Assembly: GCA_016716745.1 (NCBI GenBank)
Contig: JADJVD010000007.1
Location: 186,001 to 250,000 of the forward strand
Origin: Hyphomicrobiales bacterium
GTDB taxonomy: Bacteria > Pseudomonadota > Alphaproteobacteria > Rhizobiales > Beijerinckiaceae
Direction: 5' to 3'
DNA length: 64,000 nt
Part shown: one piece after another, positions 26,741 through 36,170 of the stretch
Layout of the letters: each line of letters starts with the position of its first letter
How positions within the stretch are numbered: the first letter of the stretch is position 1
Notes under the pieces: generated by a model
Databases searched by the model: none
What the model was told of the DNA's origin: nothing
The model's input: the letters and a program-made list of their open reading frames with translations, nothing else
Program-made: the position numbers and the translations under genes

Positions 26741-28340
26741 TCAAGACTCGGCCGCGCCCGACATCAGCAGCTTGTAGTTGATCGAGTCGAGCAGCGCCTC
26801 GAACGAGGCGTCGATGACGTTGGCCGAGACGCCGACCGTCGTCCAGCGCTCGCCATTCTCGTCGGCGCTCTCGATCAGAACGCGCGTCACCGCGTCCGTG
26901 CCGCCCTGGAACACGCGGACGCGATAGTCGATCAGCTTCACCCCGTCGATGTAGCCCTGATAGCGCCCGAGATCCTTGCGCAACGCCACGTCCAGCGCGT
27001 TGACCGGGCCGTTGCCCTCGCCCGCCGAGATCAGCGTCGCGCCGTCGATCCTGACCTTCACGGTCGCATCCGACACGGCGATGAGCTGACCGACCGCGTT
27101 GTAGCGACGCTCGACGCCGACGTGATAGCGCTCGACGTCGAAATAATGCGGCAGCTCGCCGAGCACGCGTTTGGCGAGCAGCACGAAGGAGGCGTCGGCG
27201 CCCTCGTAGGCGTAGCCGACCGACTCCTTCTCCTTGATCGTGTCGAGCAAGCGCGAGATGCGCGGATCGTTGCGATCCACCGCGATGCCGACGCGCTCCA
27301 GCTCGGCGATGACGTTCGACTTGCCGGCCTGGTCCGACACCAGAACCCTGCGCGCATTGCCGACCGAGTCGGGCGTCACATGCTCGTAGGTGCGCGGGTC
27401 CTTCAGCACGGCGGAAGCGTGGATGCCGGCCTTGGTCGCGAAGGCGCTGGCGCCGACATAGGGCGCGTGCCGGTTCGGCGCGCGGTTCAGCCACTCGTCG
27501 AGCTTGTGCGATGTGCGCGCGAGCCCCCGCAGCGCCGCCTCGCCGACGCCGATCTCGTAGCGCGACGCCAGTTCCGGCTTCAGCGCAAGCGTCGGGATCA
27601 GCGTCGTCAGATTGGCGTTGCCGCAACGCTCGCCGAGGCCGTTCAGCGTGCCCTGAATCTGCCGCGCGCCGGCGCGGACGGCGGCGAGCGAATTGGCCAC
27701 CGCATTGCCAGTGTCGTCATGCGCGTGAATGCCGAGATGGGCGCCGGGCACATGAGTGGCGACGTCCGCGACGATGCGCTCGACCTCGTGCGGCAGCGTG
27801 CCGCCATTCGTGTCGCACAGCACGACCCAGCGCGCGCCGGCCTCGTAGGCGGTCTTCGCGCAGGCGAGCGCGTAGTCGCGATTGGCCTTGTAGCCGTCGA
27901 AGAAATGCTCGCAGTCGATCATCGCCTCGCGGCCGGCGGCGACCGCCGCCTTCACGCTGTCGGCGATGCCTTCGAGATTTTCCTCCAGCGTGCAGCCGAG
28001 CGCGACATGCACGTGATAGTCCCAGCTCTTGGCGACATAGACGATCGCGTCGGCCTTCGAGTCGAGCAGGGCGGCGACGCCCGGATCGTTCGAGGCGGAG
28101 CGGCCCGCGCGCTTGGTCATGCCGAAGGCGCAGAAGCGGGCGCGAATCGTCCGGCCGCTCCTTGAAGAATTCGGTGTCGAGCGGATTGGCGCCGGGATAG
28201 CCGCCCTCGACGTAATCGACGCCGAGGGCGTCGAGCATCGCGGCGACGCGCTTCTTGTCGTCGAGCGAGAAATCGACGCCGGTCGTCTGCGCGCCGTCGC
28301 GCAACGTGGTGTCGAAAAGATAAATGCGCTCGCGCGTCAT
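26741..28340 (-). pseudogene. cimA: Citramalate synthase (CimA type), frame interrupted by one base
   Basis: LeuA-like enzyme that condenses pyruvate and acetyl-CoA to (R)-citramalate, feeding isoleucine synthesis. The N-terminus reads MTRERIYLFDTTLRDGAQTT with the catalytic DTTLRDG motif, continuing to NPLDTEFFKER. The rest (RARFCAFGMTKRAGRSAS onward, HDDTGNAVANS, and the LeuA allosteric domain with SAGEGNGPVNALD) is in another frame. Removing one C in the GGCCGG run at about 28151-28157 restores a 532-residue protein of normal length. As sequenced it splits into a short N-terminal frame and a 459-codon frame. It overlaps the GNAT gene by four bases (ATGA), so cysS, GNAT and cimA look like one operon. 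A sequencing error is likely; real loss would affect isoleucine supply. Confidence 0.87.
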
Positions 28341-28834
28341 TGCGGCCGCCCCACGGGCTCGAGGGTCTTGGTCATGGTGGTGTTGGCCAGCCATTCGCCG
28401 GCGCGCATCACGCTGTTGCGCTGCGTCGCCGCATAGCCGCGATGCTGGAAGAAACCGCGCGAAACGTCGCTGGCGTCGGTCTTCAGCGTCGTCGCGCCGC
28501 GCGCGGCGGCGAGCCGCTCCAGCGCATCGACCAGCGCGCGGGCGAAGCCGCGACCGGCGACATCGGGATGCACATAGAGCATCGCGATCATCTCGTTGTC
28601 CTCGAGGCAGGCGAAGGCCATCGCCTTGTCGTTCTCGCTGGCGACAAGCGTCAGCATCGAGGCGAGCCGCGCGCCGAAGGCAGCCACGTCGTCGGCCGCC
28701 GACGCCCAGGCCGCGCGCTGGGCCTCGTCATACTCGTCGATGGTCAGCTCCTCGACCGCCTCGCGGAAGATGGCGGCGAGCCGCGGCGCGTCGCTCGGCA
28801 GATAGGGGCGAAGGGCGGGGCCTTGCACGGTCAT
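28337..28834 (-). CDS. GNAT family N-acetyltransferase
   Basis: A 165-residue acetyl-CoA-dependent acyltransferase. The GNAT fold is visible as LRPYLPSDAPRLAAIFREAV (beta1-alpha1), MLYVHPDVAGRGFARALVDA (the acetyl-CoA-binding loop R/QxxGxG/A) and FFQHRGYAATQRNSV near the C-terminus, the last resembling YafP-like members. The substrate is unknown. The ATG at 28834 follows AAGGACGAG at suitable distance; an upstream in-frame ATG would run into the repeat at 28888. It lies between cysS and cimA, overlapping cimA by ATGA. Confidence 0.85.
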   Translation of the reverse strand: MTVQGPALRPYLPSDAPRLAAIFREAVEELTIDEYDEAQRAAWASAADDVAAFGARLASMLTLVASENDKAMAFACLEDNEMIAMLYVHPDVAGRGFARALVDALERLAAARGATTLKTDASDVSRGFFQHRGYAATQRNSVMRAGEWLANTTMTKTLEPVGRPQ

Positions 28835-28887
28835 CGCGCGCTCGTCCTTGTCGTTCCGGCGGCCAAGCGCGCGCGCCGGGGGCGTGG

Positions 28888-28910
28888 ATGGCCGGGACAA
28901 GCCCGGCCAT
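28888..28910. repeat. Palindromic repeat family D
   Basis: A perfect hairpin (ATGGCCGGG, loop ACAAG, CCCGGCCAT) in the gap between cysS and the GNAT gene, with the flanking GTG and GACGG typical of a short dispersed repeat common in alphaproteobacterial intergenic DNA. It could attenuate transcription between the two genes. Confidence 0.65.
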
Positions 28911-28940
28911 GACGGGGAAAGGGGAGGAACGCGCCGGCGC

Positions 28941-30282
28941 TCATCGCCGCAGTTCCCATGTCGTGCCGTCCTTGCCGTCCTTGATCGCCACGTCCATCGC
29001 GGCGAGTTCGTCGCGGATGCGGTCGGCCTCGGCCCAGTTCTTCGCGCGGCGCGCCTCGAGCCGCGCGGCGATCAGCGCCTCCACCTTCGCGGCGAGCGCC
29101 GGGTCGACGGTCGTCGCATAAAGCTCCGGCGCGTAAAGCCCGAGCAGCGCCAGCGAGGCGGCGAGCCGGTCGCGCTTGCCGGCCGCGCGCAGCGCGTGCA
29201 GTTCGGCGATGGCGGCCGGCGTGTTGAGATCGTCGGCCAGCGCCTCGAGCAATTGCTCGGACGGCGCGCCGTCCGGCGCCCCGGCCGCCTCGTGGAAACG
29301 GCGCAGCGCGGCGTCCGCCTCCTCCAGCGCCTTCACGGTGAAGTCGATCGGCTGGCGGTAATGCGTGCGCAGCATGGCGAGGCGCAGCACGGCGCCCGGC
29401 CACGCCCGCCCGCCGAAGTTCGACGTGTGCAACAGCTCGTTGATGGTGAAGAAGTTGCCGAGGCTCTTCGACATCTTCTCGCCTTCGACCTGCAGGAAGC
29501 CGTTGTGCATCCACACGTTGGCCATCACCGGCGTGGCCGAAGGCGCAGCGCGTCTGGGCGATCTCGTTCTCGTGATGCGGGAACACGAGGTCGATGCCGC
29601 CGCCGTGAATGTCGAACACTTCGCCCAGATGCTTCCAGCTCATCGCCGAGCATTCGATGTGCCAGCCCGGCCGGCCGCGGCCCCACGGGCTCTCCCAGCC
29701 CGGCTCGGCGTCGGAGGAGGGTTTCCACAGCACGAAGTCCATCTCGTCCTTCTTGTAGGACGCGACGTCGACGCGCGCGCCGGCCAGCATCTCGTCGAGC
29801 GAGCGGCGCGAGAGGCGGCCGTAGTCCGCCATCGAGGGCACCGAGAACAGCACATGCCCGTCCGCCGCATAGGCGTGGCCGGCGGCGATCAGCCGCTCGA
29901 TGATGGCGATCATCTCGGCGATGTGCTCGGTGGCGCGCGGCTGCACGGTCGGCTCGAGATTGCCGAGCGCGGCGACATCCGCCTGGAAGATGCGGTTGGT
30001 CTCCTCCGTCAGCTCCCGGATCGAGACGCCGCGCTCGGCGGCGCGCGCGTTGATCTTGTCGTCGACGTCCGTGATGTTGCGGACATAGGTGACCGCGCCA
30101 TCGCCGTAGAGGCGGCGCAGCAGCCGGAACAGCACGTCGAAGACGATGATCGGCCGGGCGTTGCCGATATGGGCGAAGTCGTAGACCGTCGGGCCGCAGA
30201 CATACATGCGCACGCGGGCCGGATCGATGGGACGGAACTCGTCCTTCTCGCGCGTCAGCGTATTGTAGAGGCGTAGCGTCAT
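28941..30282 (-). pseudogene. cysS: Cysteinyl-tRNA synthetase, frame interrupted by one base
   Basis: Attaches cysteine to tRNA-Cys; normally single-copy and essential. The N-terminal frame carries the zinc and HIGH region (RMYVCGPTVYDFAHIGNARP, residues 25-44), WHIECSAMSWKHLG and FPHHENEIAQTRCAFGH. After this the frame shifts, and MANVWMHNGFLQVEGEKMSK with the KMSKS loop, plus the C-terminal helical domain, continue in a different frame to 28943. Dropping one base at about 29530-29532 gives a 446-residue protein of typical length. The start ATG has GAGG seven bases upstream. Because the gene is essential, a residual base error is the most likely cause. It heads the cysS-GNAT-cimA operon. Confidence 0.92.
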
Positions 30283-30575
30283 CTCGAAACCTCGGCGAAC
30301 TCGTCCTGGCCTTGCCGGCCGGGCGTCTCACTCGATGTTCCGATCAGGAATACGACGGCGCCAGCCAGCTTCTGTCAGCTAGCTGCAAATGCAAATCGCG
30401 ATGGCGAAGCCAACCGTCGTCAAAGCCGTCGTCATGGGCAGGCTTATGCGCGCGAAGCGCCCCGGCCGTCAAGCGCGGCGCGGGCGCCTCATGCTTAAGC
30501 GAATCTTCACGCGATCCGGCCAATTTGACGGGCGTTGCGACGCCCGCCGCGCGGGCCCGGAGGCCGATTGCCGTC

Positions 30576-30896
30576 ATGCGCCTGACTTTTCCGCGTCTCG
30601 TTTCCCCGCTTGCCGCCCTTCTCCTCGCCGCCGCGGCGCTGCCGCCGCCGGCGCTCGCGCAGGGGGCCAAGGCCAACCTCCACTACATCCCGGATTCGGA
30701 CGGCTACGGCATCAACGAGTGTTTCGCGCCGGGCGCGGCCTGCGGGCGCGTCGTCGCGGACGCCTGGTGCGAGGCGCACGGGCAGGGCAAGGCGCTGGCC
30801 TTCGGCCGCGCCGAGGACGTCACCGCCGCCATCGAGGTGGCCGCGTCCACGGCAAAGGCGCCGAAGGGCGCCTTCGTCGTCAGCTGCGCGGACTAA
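30576..30896 (+). CDS. Small secreted protein of unknown function
   Basis: A 106-residue protein with a strong signal peptide (about residues 1-29, LAALLLAAAALPPPALAQG) and a short mature domain with four cysteines (NECFAPGAACGRVVADAWCE and the C-terminal VVSCAD), consistent with disulfide-bonded periplasmic folding. No known domain is recognised. The 293 bases upstream to cysS show no gene I can support. The gene overlaps the convergent small membrane-protein gene by four bases. Confidence 0.65.
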   Translation: MRLTFPRLVSPLAALLLAAAALPPPALAQGAKANLHYIPDSDGYGINECFAPGAACGRVVADAWCEAHGQGKALAFGRAEDVTAAIEVAASTAKAPKGAFVVSCAD

Positions 30897-31159
30897 TCGA
30901 AGATCGAGGCGATCGCGCCGAACACGGCGGCGATCGCGTCGGCCACGGCCTGCAAGACCGCATCGACGACGTCCCACGCCGTTCCCGCGACAGTGACGAA
31001 CACGCCCGCTCCGGCGGCGGTCAGCGCCGCCGTCGCCGCGCTGAAGACGAGCGCCCAGAGCGTTGCGAACAGGATCAGGCTCATGACCATCGCGCCGAGA
31101 ATGCGGCGCACGGGATGCGAGCGTCGAGTTTCGGGCCGAGCGTCGGACATGGCGGACAC
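30893..31159 (-). CDS. Small hydrophobic protein of unknown function
   Basis: An 88-residue protein with a basic N-terminus followed by two hydrophobic stretches (about 18-55, VMSLILFATLWALVFSAATA, and 60-88, ending VFGAIASIFD). The second half is amphipathic and Ala/Val-rich. No family recognised. It is convergent with the small secreted-protein gene. Composition bias makes the call moderate. Confidence 0.5.
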   Translation of the reverse strand: MSAMSDARPETRRSHPVRRILGAMVMSLILFATLWALVFSAATAALTAAGAGVFVTVAGTAWDVVDAVLQAVADAIAAVFGAIASIFD

Positions 31160-31224
31160 CCCCGCGTTGAGGGGAACAGTCTAGGCCGTCGCGCGCAGGC
31201 CCTCCGTGCCGTTGCGCACGCCGG

Positions 31225-31743
31225 TCAGTTCGCCAGCCACTCGCCGCATTTCGGCGGCTCGGCGGCGCCCCACGGCATGATCGGCACGGTCGAGGTCGAG
31301 TTCTTCGGCGAGCCGTCGATCAGCTTGTCGGAATAGACCATGTAGACCAGCACGTTGCGCTTGGCGTCGCAGCCGCGCACGATCTGCATCTTCTTGAAGA
31401 TGATCGACCGGCGCTCGCGGAACACCACGTCGCCCTGCTCGACCTTCTCCTTGAAGCGGATCGGCCCGTACTGCCGGCAGGCGAGCGAGACGTCCGACAC
31501 CTCCTCGGCGACGCCGAAGGCGCCGGCGAGGCCGCCGCGCTCGGGCACCGTGTAGTGGCAGGCGACGCCCTCGACCTGCGGATCGTCGATCGCGTAGGTG
31601 GCGAGCTTGTCGTTCGGCGTCAGCAGCTTGAACACCGTCGACTTGCGGAAGATCAGCTCGGGATCCTGCGCCGCGGCGGGCAGGGCGGTCGCGGCGGCGA
31701 GGCCGAGCGTCAGGCAGGCGGCGGCGAGCGTCTTGATCGTCAT
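31225..31743 (-). CDS. creA: CreA family protein
   Basis: A 172-residue exported protein of the CreA family, widespread in proteobacteria and of unknown function. The signal peptide ends near residue 25 (ATALPAAAQDPE). The mature domain has the family features VGSVDTVFK-like RKSTVFKLL, DPQVEGVACHYT, SLACRQYGPI and RSIIFKKMQIVRGCDAKRNV, with conserved cysteines. It lies downstream of a LOG-family gene on the same strand. Confidence 0.88.
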   Translation of the reverse strand: MTIKTLAAACLTLGLAAATALPAAAQDPELIFRKSTVFKLLTPNDKLATYAIDDPQVEGVACHYTVPERGGLAGAFGVAEEVSDVSLACRQYGPIRFKEKVEQGDVVFRERRSIIFKKMQIVRGCDAKRNVLVYMVYSDKLIDGSPKNSTSTVPIMPWGAAEPPKCGEWLAN

Positions 31744-31834
31744 GTCCGTCTCCGGGCGACCGTCGCGGTCGCGTCGTCGGGCGAGATATGGCCCCGACCG
31801 GCCGATTGCGGAAGACCGCGCGCGGTCGCGGGAC

Positions 31835-32428
31835 TCACAATTCGGGACTGAGCGCCTTGGCCGCTGCGGGGGCGCGGGCGGCGGCCGCCTCCAGCATCGG
31901 CAGGATGTCGGCGACGCGCTCGGCCACGAGGTAGCGCACCTCGGTGACGGGGCGGATGAAGCCGGCCTCGCGCATATGGGCGAACAGGCTCAGCAGCGGC
32001 CGCCAGAAGCCGCCGATATCGGCGATCAGCACGGGCTTCACATGCTGGTCGAGCTGCACCCAGGTGAGCTGCTCGACGAGCTCCTCCAGCGTGCCGACGC
32101 CGCCGGGCAGGGCGACGAAGGCGTCCGCCCGCTCGAACATCAGCCGCTTGCGGGTGTGCATGTCGGGCACGACGACGAGCTCCTGCGCCGATTTCAGCAT
32201 CACCTCGCGCTGCTTCAGGAACTCCGGAATGATGCCGGTGACGTGGCCGCCATGCTCGAGCGTGGCGCGCGCCACCGCGCCCATCAGCCCGGTGTTGCCG
32301 CCGCCATAGACGAGGCCGACGCCGCGCCCGGCCATCAGCCGGCCAAGCTCGGTCGCCGCCGCGATATGGGCCGGATCGCGCCCGTCGGCCGAGCCGCAAT
32401 AGACGCAGATGTTTCGAATCTCGGTCAT
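31835..32428 (-). CDS. LOG family protein (TIGR00730, cytokinin riboside 5'-monophosphate phosphoribohydrolase-like)
   Basis: A 197-residue Rossmann-fold enzyme of the lysine decarboxylase-like LOG family, which hydrolyses nucleoside 5'-monophosphates such as AMP or cytokinin ribotides to base and ribose phosphate. The family motifs are present: YGGGNTGLMGAVARA (about residue 45) and ALPGGVGTLEELVE (PGGxGTxxE, about 105), with VCVYCGS-like NICVYCGSADG at the N-terminus. The ATG at 32428 is chosen because similarity starts at MTEIRNICVYCGS. It is divergent from the LysM protein gene. The true substrate is unknown. Confidence 0.9.
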   Translation of the reverse strand: MTEIRNICVYCGSADGRDPAHIAAATELGRLMAGRGVGLVYGGGNTGLMGAVARATLEHGGHVTGIIPEFLKQREVMLKSAQELVVVPDMHTRKRLMFERADAFVALPGGVGTLEELVEQLTWVQLDQHVKPVLIADIGGFWRPLLSLFAHMREAGFIRPVTEVRYLVAERVADILPMLEAAAARAPAAAKALSPEL

Positions 32429-32558
32429 GCCAGCTTGTCGCCCGCCCCGCGCGGCAGGGTCAAGCAAAGGCCGCCGGCACCGCCCGCAAAACCCTTCGCA
32501 AACGCCGCGCCGACCGGCTAGTCTGCGACAAAATGCAGGGGTCCGGCGGGAGCGAGGA

Positions 32559-34043
32559 ATGCGGTCGAAACTGATCAAGGCGGTGATGCTGACGGCCGTC
32601 GTCGTGGTCGCCGCGCTCGTCGCCTATCTTGGCCCGCGCTGGTTCGCAGCCAAGCCGCCCGAGCCCGCGACGGCCGCCGCGCCCGCAGGGGCCGCGCCCA
32701 CAGTAGCCGCGCCGGCAGGCGCCGCTCCCGCTGGATCGGCGGCTTCGGCATCAGCTTCAGCGCCGGCCGCCCCGGCGCCGGCGGGCGCCGTAACTGGCGG
32801 AGCGGAGCCCGCGGCGGCGCCGGCCGCCGGGCCAGCATCGTCGCAGCAAGCCGCCGCGCAGGCGGCCGCCGCGCCCGCCGGCGCGACGCCGGCGGCTCCC
32901 ATCGCGCCGCCCCCAGGTCCGGCCGCCGCGCCCTCGGCCTCGCCAACATCGCCGGCGCAGCCCCCGGCCTTCGACGTCGTTCGGGTCGAGCCGACTGGCG
33001 AGGCGGTCGTCGCCGGGCGCGCCGCGCCGGATGCCGTCGTCCGGTTGAAAGCCGGCGACGCCGTCGTCGCCGAAGGGCGCGCCGACGCCGCCGGGCAGTT
33101 CGTGCTGCTGCCGCCGCCGCTTGCCGCCGGCGAACATCTGCTGACGCTCGACACGGGCGCGGGCGACGCCTCGCAGCAGAGCGTGTCGGTCCGTGTGCCC
33201 GCCAAGGGGCAGGGCGAGGTGGTGGTCGCCATCGTCGAGCCCAACCAGCCGACGCGTCTCCTGTCCGACCAGCGCAAGGAAACGGCGGCGAAACCGGCAG
33301 GGGCGCCTGTCGTCGCAGCGACGCCTGCGCCGCAGACGGTCCCGGCTCCGCAAACCGCGTCCGCTCCCCAGATGACGCCGGCGCCGGCCGCCCCGTCCGG
33401 CCGGGCGGGCCCGGTGGTCGTGCGGACCGTCGAGGCGGAGGAGGGCGGCGCTTTTTACGCGACCGGGTCGGCCGCGCCGGGCGCCAAAGTGCGCATCTAT
33501 CTCAATGACGCCTTCCTGGCGGAAGCGCCGGTGGCGGCGGACGGCAAGTGGTCGATGCGGGTCGAGAAGGGCATGTTGCCCGGCGCCTATCGCGTGCGCG
33601 CCGACCAGACCGAGGCGGCCGGGCCGAAGGTGGTGGCGCGCGCCGAAATCGCGTTCAACTATCCCACGCCTGCCGATGCGGCGGCGAAGCCCCAGCCCGC
33701 GTCCTCGCCGGGCGTCGCTCGCCCCACGGTCGCGCCGCCGGCGCCCGTGTCGGCGCCGTCGCCCGCCGCCTCCGGCGGGCCGGCGAAGGTCGCTGCCGCC
33801 GCCCCGCCCGCCAGCGACGCTGGCGGCCAGCCCGGCGCGGCGCCGGCTCCGGCGGCCGGCGTCACCGTGCCGGAGGTGCGCACGGCCAACGTGACGCGCG
33901 GCGATTCGCTGTGGCGCATCAGCCGCAAGATCTACGGGTCCGGTCTGCGCTACACTGAGATCTTCGAGGCCAATCCAGCGCAGATCCGCGATCCCGACCT
34001 GATCTATCCCGGCCAGATCCTCGTCGTTCCCAAGCAGAATTGA
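32559..34043 (+). CDS. LysM domain-containing, Ala/Pro-rich membrane-anchored protein
   Basis: A 494-residue envelope protein. The N-terminal membrane anchor (LIKAVMLTAVVVVAALVAYL, residues 5-24) precedes a long Ala/Pro-rich, probably unstructured linker (about 30-135). Two beta-sandwich, bacterial Ig-like segments follow (about 140-215 and 285-365; GEAVVAGRAAPDAVVRLKAG and YATGSAAPGAKVRIYLNDA) with a second linker. The C-terminal LysM domain (VTRGDSLWRISRKIYGSG to YPGQILVVPKQN) should bind peptidoglycan. The ATG at 32559 has a GCGAGG ribosome-binding site. It may tether the inner membrane to the cell wall; this is inference. Confidence 0.87.
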   Translation: MRSKLIKAVMLTAVVVVAALVAYLGPRWFAAKPPEPATAAAPAGAAPTVAAPAGAAPAGSAASASASAPAAPAPAGAVTGGAEPAAAPAAGPASSQQAAAQAAAAPAGATPAAPIAPPPGPAAAPSASPTSPAQPPAFDVVRVEPTGEAVVAGRAAPDAVVRLKAGDAVVAEGRADAAGQFVLLPPPLAAGEHLLTLDTGAGDASQQSVSVRVPAKGQGEVVVAIVEPNQPTRLLSDQRKETAAKPAGAPVVAATPAPQTVPAPQTASAPQMTPAPAAPSGRAGPVVVRTVEAEEGGAFYATGSAAPGAKVRIYLNDAFLAEAPVAADGKWSMRVEKGMLPGAYRVRADQTEAAGPKVVARAEIAFNYPTPADAAAKPQPASSPGVARPTVAPPAPVSAPSPAASGGPAKVAAAAPPASDAGGQPGAAPAPAAGVTVPEVRTANVTRGDSLWRISRKIYGSGLRYTEIFEANPAQIRDPDLIYPGQILVVPKQN

Positions 34044-34153
34044 CGCACGCGGCGCCCGCGCGGAGACGGACGGTTTCCGCCGCCGCGCGAGCCTCTATAT
34101 GAAGAAGCGCGCGACGACTCGCGCGCCGCCCGCCTCCCCATCGACCGGTGACG

Positions 34154-36124
34154 ATGTCCGACACACTTTCCGCCGCCACCGCGGCCCGCCGCGCGCGCGG
34201 CGCCGCGCAAGCCACGCTCGCCGACACGGTGCGCGACCTCTGGCCCTACATCTGGCCGGCCGACCGCGCCGACCTGAAAGCGCGGGCGCTGGGCGCGGTC
34301 GGGCTGCTGCTGATCGCCAAGCTCGTCACCATGGCGGTGCCCTACGCCTTCAAATGGGCGACCGACGCCATCGCCGGGGACAAGGCCGTCGCCGACATTC
34401 CGCTTCCGTGGTTCCTCGTCGGGCCGATCGCGCTGACGGTCGCCTACGGCGTATTGCGCATCCTGATGGCGCTGTTCACGCAAGGGCGCGACGCGCTGTT
34501 CGCCGCCGTCGCCATGAACGCGGTCAGGCGCATGGCGATCGACGTGTTCGTGCATCTCCACCAGCTTTCGCTGCGTTTCCATCTCGAGCGCAAGACCGGC
34601 GGGCTGACGCGCATTCTCGAGCGCGGCCGCAACGCCATCGAGACCATCGTGCGCATGTCGATGCTCACCGCCGTGCCGACGGCGGTCGAGTTCCTGCTGA
34701 TCGTCGGCGTGTTCCTCTATTCGTTCGACTGGCGTTACGTCGTCGTCGTGTCGCTGACCATCGTCGCCTACATGTGGTTCACCACCAAGGCGACGCAGTG
34801 GCGGATGGCGATCCGCAAGTCGATGAACGACAGCGACACCGACGCCAACACCAAGGCCATCGACTCGCTGCTCAACTACGAGACGGTGAAATATTTCGGC
34901 GCCGAGCGGCGCGAGGGCGCCCGCTACGACAAGGCGATGGAGCGGTATGAAAAGCTCTCGGCGCGCACCTACACCTCGCTCGCCGTGCTCAACGCCGGGC
35001 AGGCGGTGATCTTCACCATCGGGCTCACCATCGTCATGGCGATGTGCGTGCAGGGCATCCGCGCCGGCACGAACACGGTGGGCGATTTCGTCATGATCAA
35101 CGCGATCATGATCCAGCTCTCGCAGCCGCTGAACTTCATGGGGATGCTCTACCGCGAGGTGAAGCAGGCGGTCGTCGACATCGAGGCGATGTTCAAGATT
35201 CTCGACCAGCACCCCGAGATCCGCGACCGGCCGGGCGCGCCCGATCTCAAGGTCGCCGGCGGCGCCGTGCGCTTCGAGGACGTGCACTTCTCCTACGATC
35301 CGGCGCGAGCGATCCTGAAGGGCGTCAGCTTCGAGGCGCCGGCGGGGCACACCATCGCCATCGTCGGCCCGTCCGGCGCGGGCAAATCGACGATCTCGCG
35401 CCTGATGTTCCGCTTCTACGAGCCGCAACAGGGGCGCATCACCATCGACGGGCAGGATATCGGCGCCGTCACGCAAGGCTCGCTGCGCGACAAGATCGGC
35501 ATGGTTCCGCAGGACACCGTGCTGTTCAACGACACGATCGGCTACAACATCCGCTACGGCCGCTGGGACGCTGCGGACGCCGAGGTCGAGGAGGCGGCCG
35601 CCCTCGCGCAGATCGACCGCTTCATCAAGACCGTGCCGGAGGGCTACGGCGCGCAAGTCGGCGAGCGGGGCCTGAAGCTGTCGGGCGGCGAGAAGCAGCG
35701 CGTCGCCATCGCCCGCACCATCCTGAAGGCGCCGCCGATCCTCGTGCTCGACGAGGCGACGAGCGCGCTCGACAGCTTTACGGAGCGCGAGATCCAGACC
35801 GCGCTCGACCGGGTGGCGCAGGGCCGCACCACGCTCGTCATCGCGCACCGCCTGTCGACCGTCGTCAACGCCGACCAGATTCTCGTGCTCGACAAGGGCC
35901 AGATCGTCGAGCGCGGCACGCATACGGAGCTGCTGGCGCAGGGCGGCGTCTACGCGGCCCTGTGGAACCGCCAGCGCGAGGTCGACGCCGCGCAGGAGGC
36001 GATCCGCCGCGCCGAGGAGGCGGAGGGCAAGAGCGTGCGGGTGACGGTGGGGGGGGCGCCGGGCGGCCGGGAAGGTGCGAAGCGGGGTTCGGGTGCGGCG
36101 GGGCGACCTGCGTCCGGTGACTGA
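34154..36124 (+). CDS. ABC transporter ATP-binding/permease protein, Atm1/HMT1-like exporter
   Basis: A 656-residue half-transporter: an N-terminal six-helix ABC exporter domain (about 40-340) and a C-terminal ATPase. ATPase motifs are GPSGAGKST (Walker A, about 408), LSGGEKQRV (signature), ILVLDEATSALDS (Walker B) and VIAHRLSTV (H-loop). Sequences such as DSLLNYETVKYFGAERRE and NFMGMLYREVKQAVVDIE match the Atm1/HMT1 class, which exports glutathione-linked sulfur or metal conjugates in mitochondria and alphaproteobacteria. The ATG at 34154 is preferred to a GTG two codons earlier. The substrate is inferred from the class. Confidence 0.92.
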   Translation: MSDTLSAATAARRARGAAQATLADTVRDLWPYIWPADRADLKARALGAVGLLLIAKLVTMAVPYAFKWATDAIAGDKAVADIPLPWFLVGPIALTVAYGVLRILMALFTQGRDALFAAVAMNAVRRMAIDVFVHLHQLSLRFHLERKTGGLTRILERGRNAIETIVRMSMLTAVPTAVEFLLIVGVFLYSFDWRYVVVVSLTIVAYMWFTTKATQWRMAIRKSMNDSDTDANTKAIDSLLNYETVKYFGAERREGARYDKAMERYEKLSARTYTSLAVLNAGQAVIFTIGLTIVMAMCVQGIRAGTNTVGDFVMINAIMIQLSQPLNFMGMLYREVKQAVVDIEAMFKILDQHPEIRDRPGAPDLKVAGGAVRFEDVHFSYDPARAILKGVSFEAPAGHTIAIVGPSGAGKSTISRLMFRFYEPQQGRITIDGQDIGAVTQGSLRDKIGMVPQDTVLFNDTIGYNIRYGRWDAADAEVEEAAALAQIDRFIKTVPEGYGAQVGERGLKLSGGEKQRVAIARTILKAPPILVLDEATSALDSFTEREIQTALDRVAQGRTTLVIAHRLSTVVNADQILVLDKGQIVERGTHTELLAQGGVYAALWNRQREVDAAQEAIRRAEEAEGKSVRVTVGGAPGGREGAKRGSGAAGRPASGD

Positions 36125-36170
36125 GAAAGCGTTCAAGGGTTCCAGGGTCGCGCGCTGGGAGTGGCGACCG

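Noticed and set aside
30283..30575. Region upstream of the small secreted gene considered as a further gene
   Set aside because: Open frames here have no ribosome-binding site or coding bias; only a promoter region is plausible.
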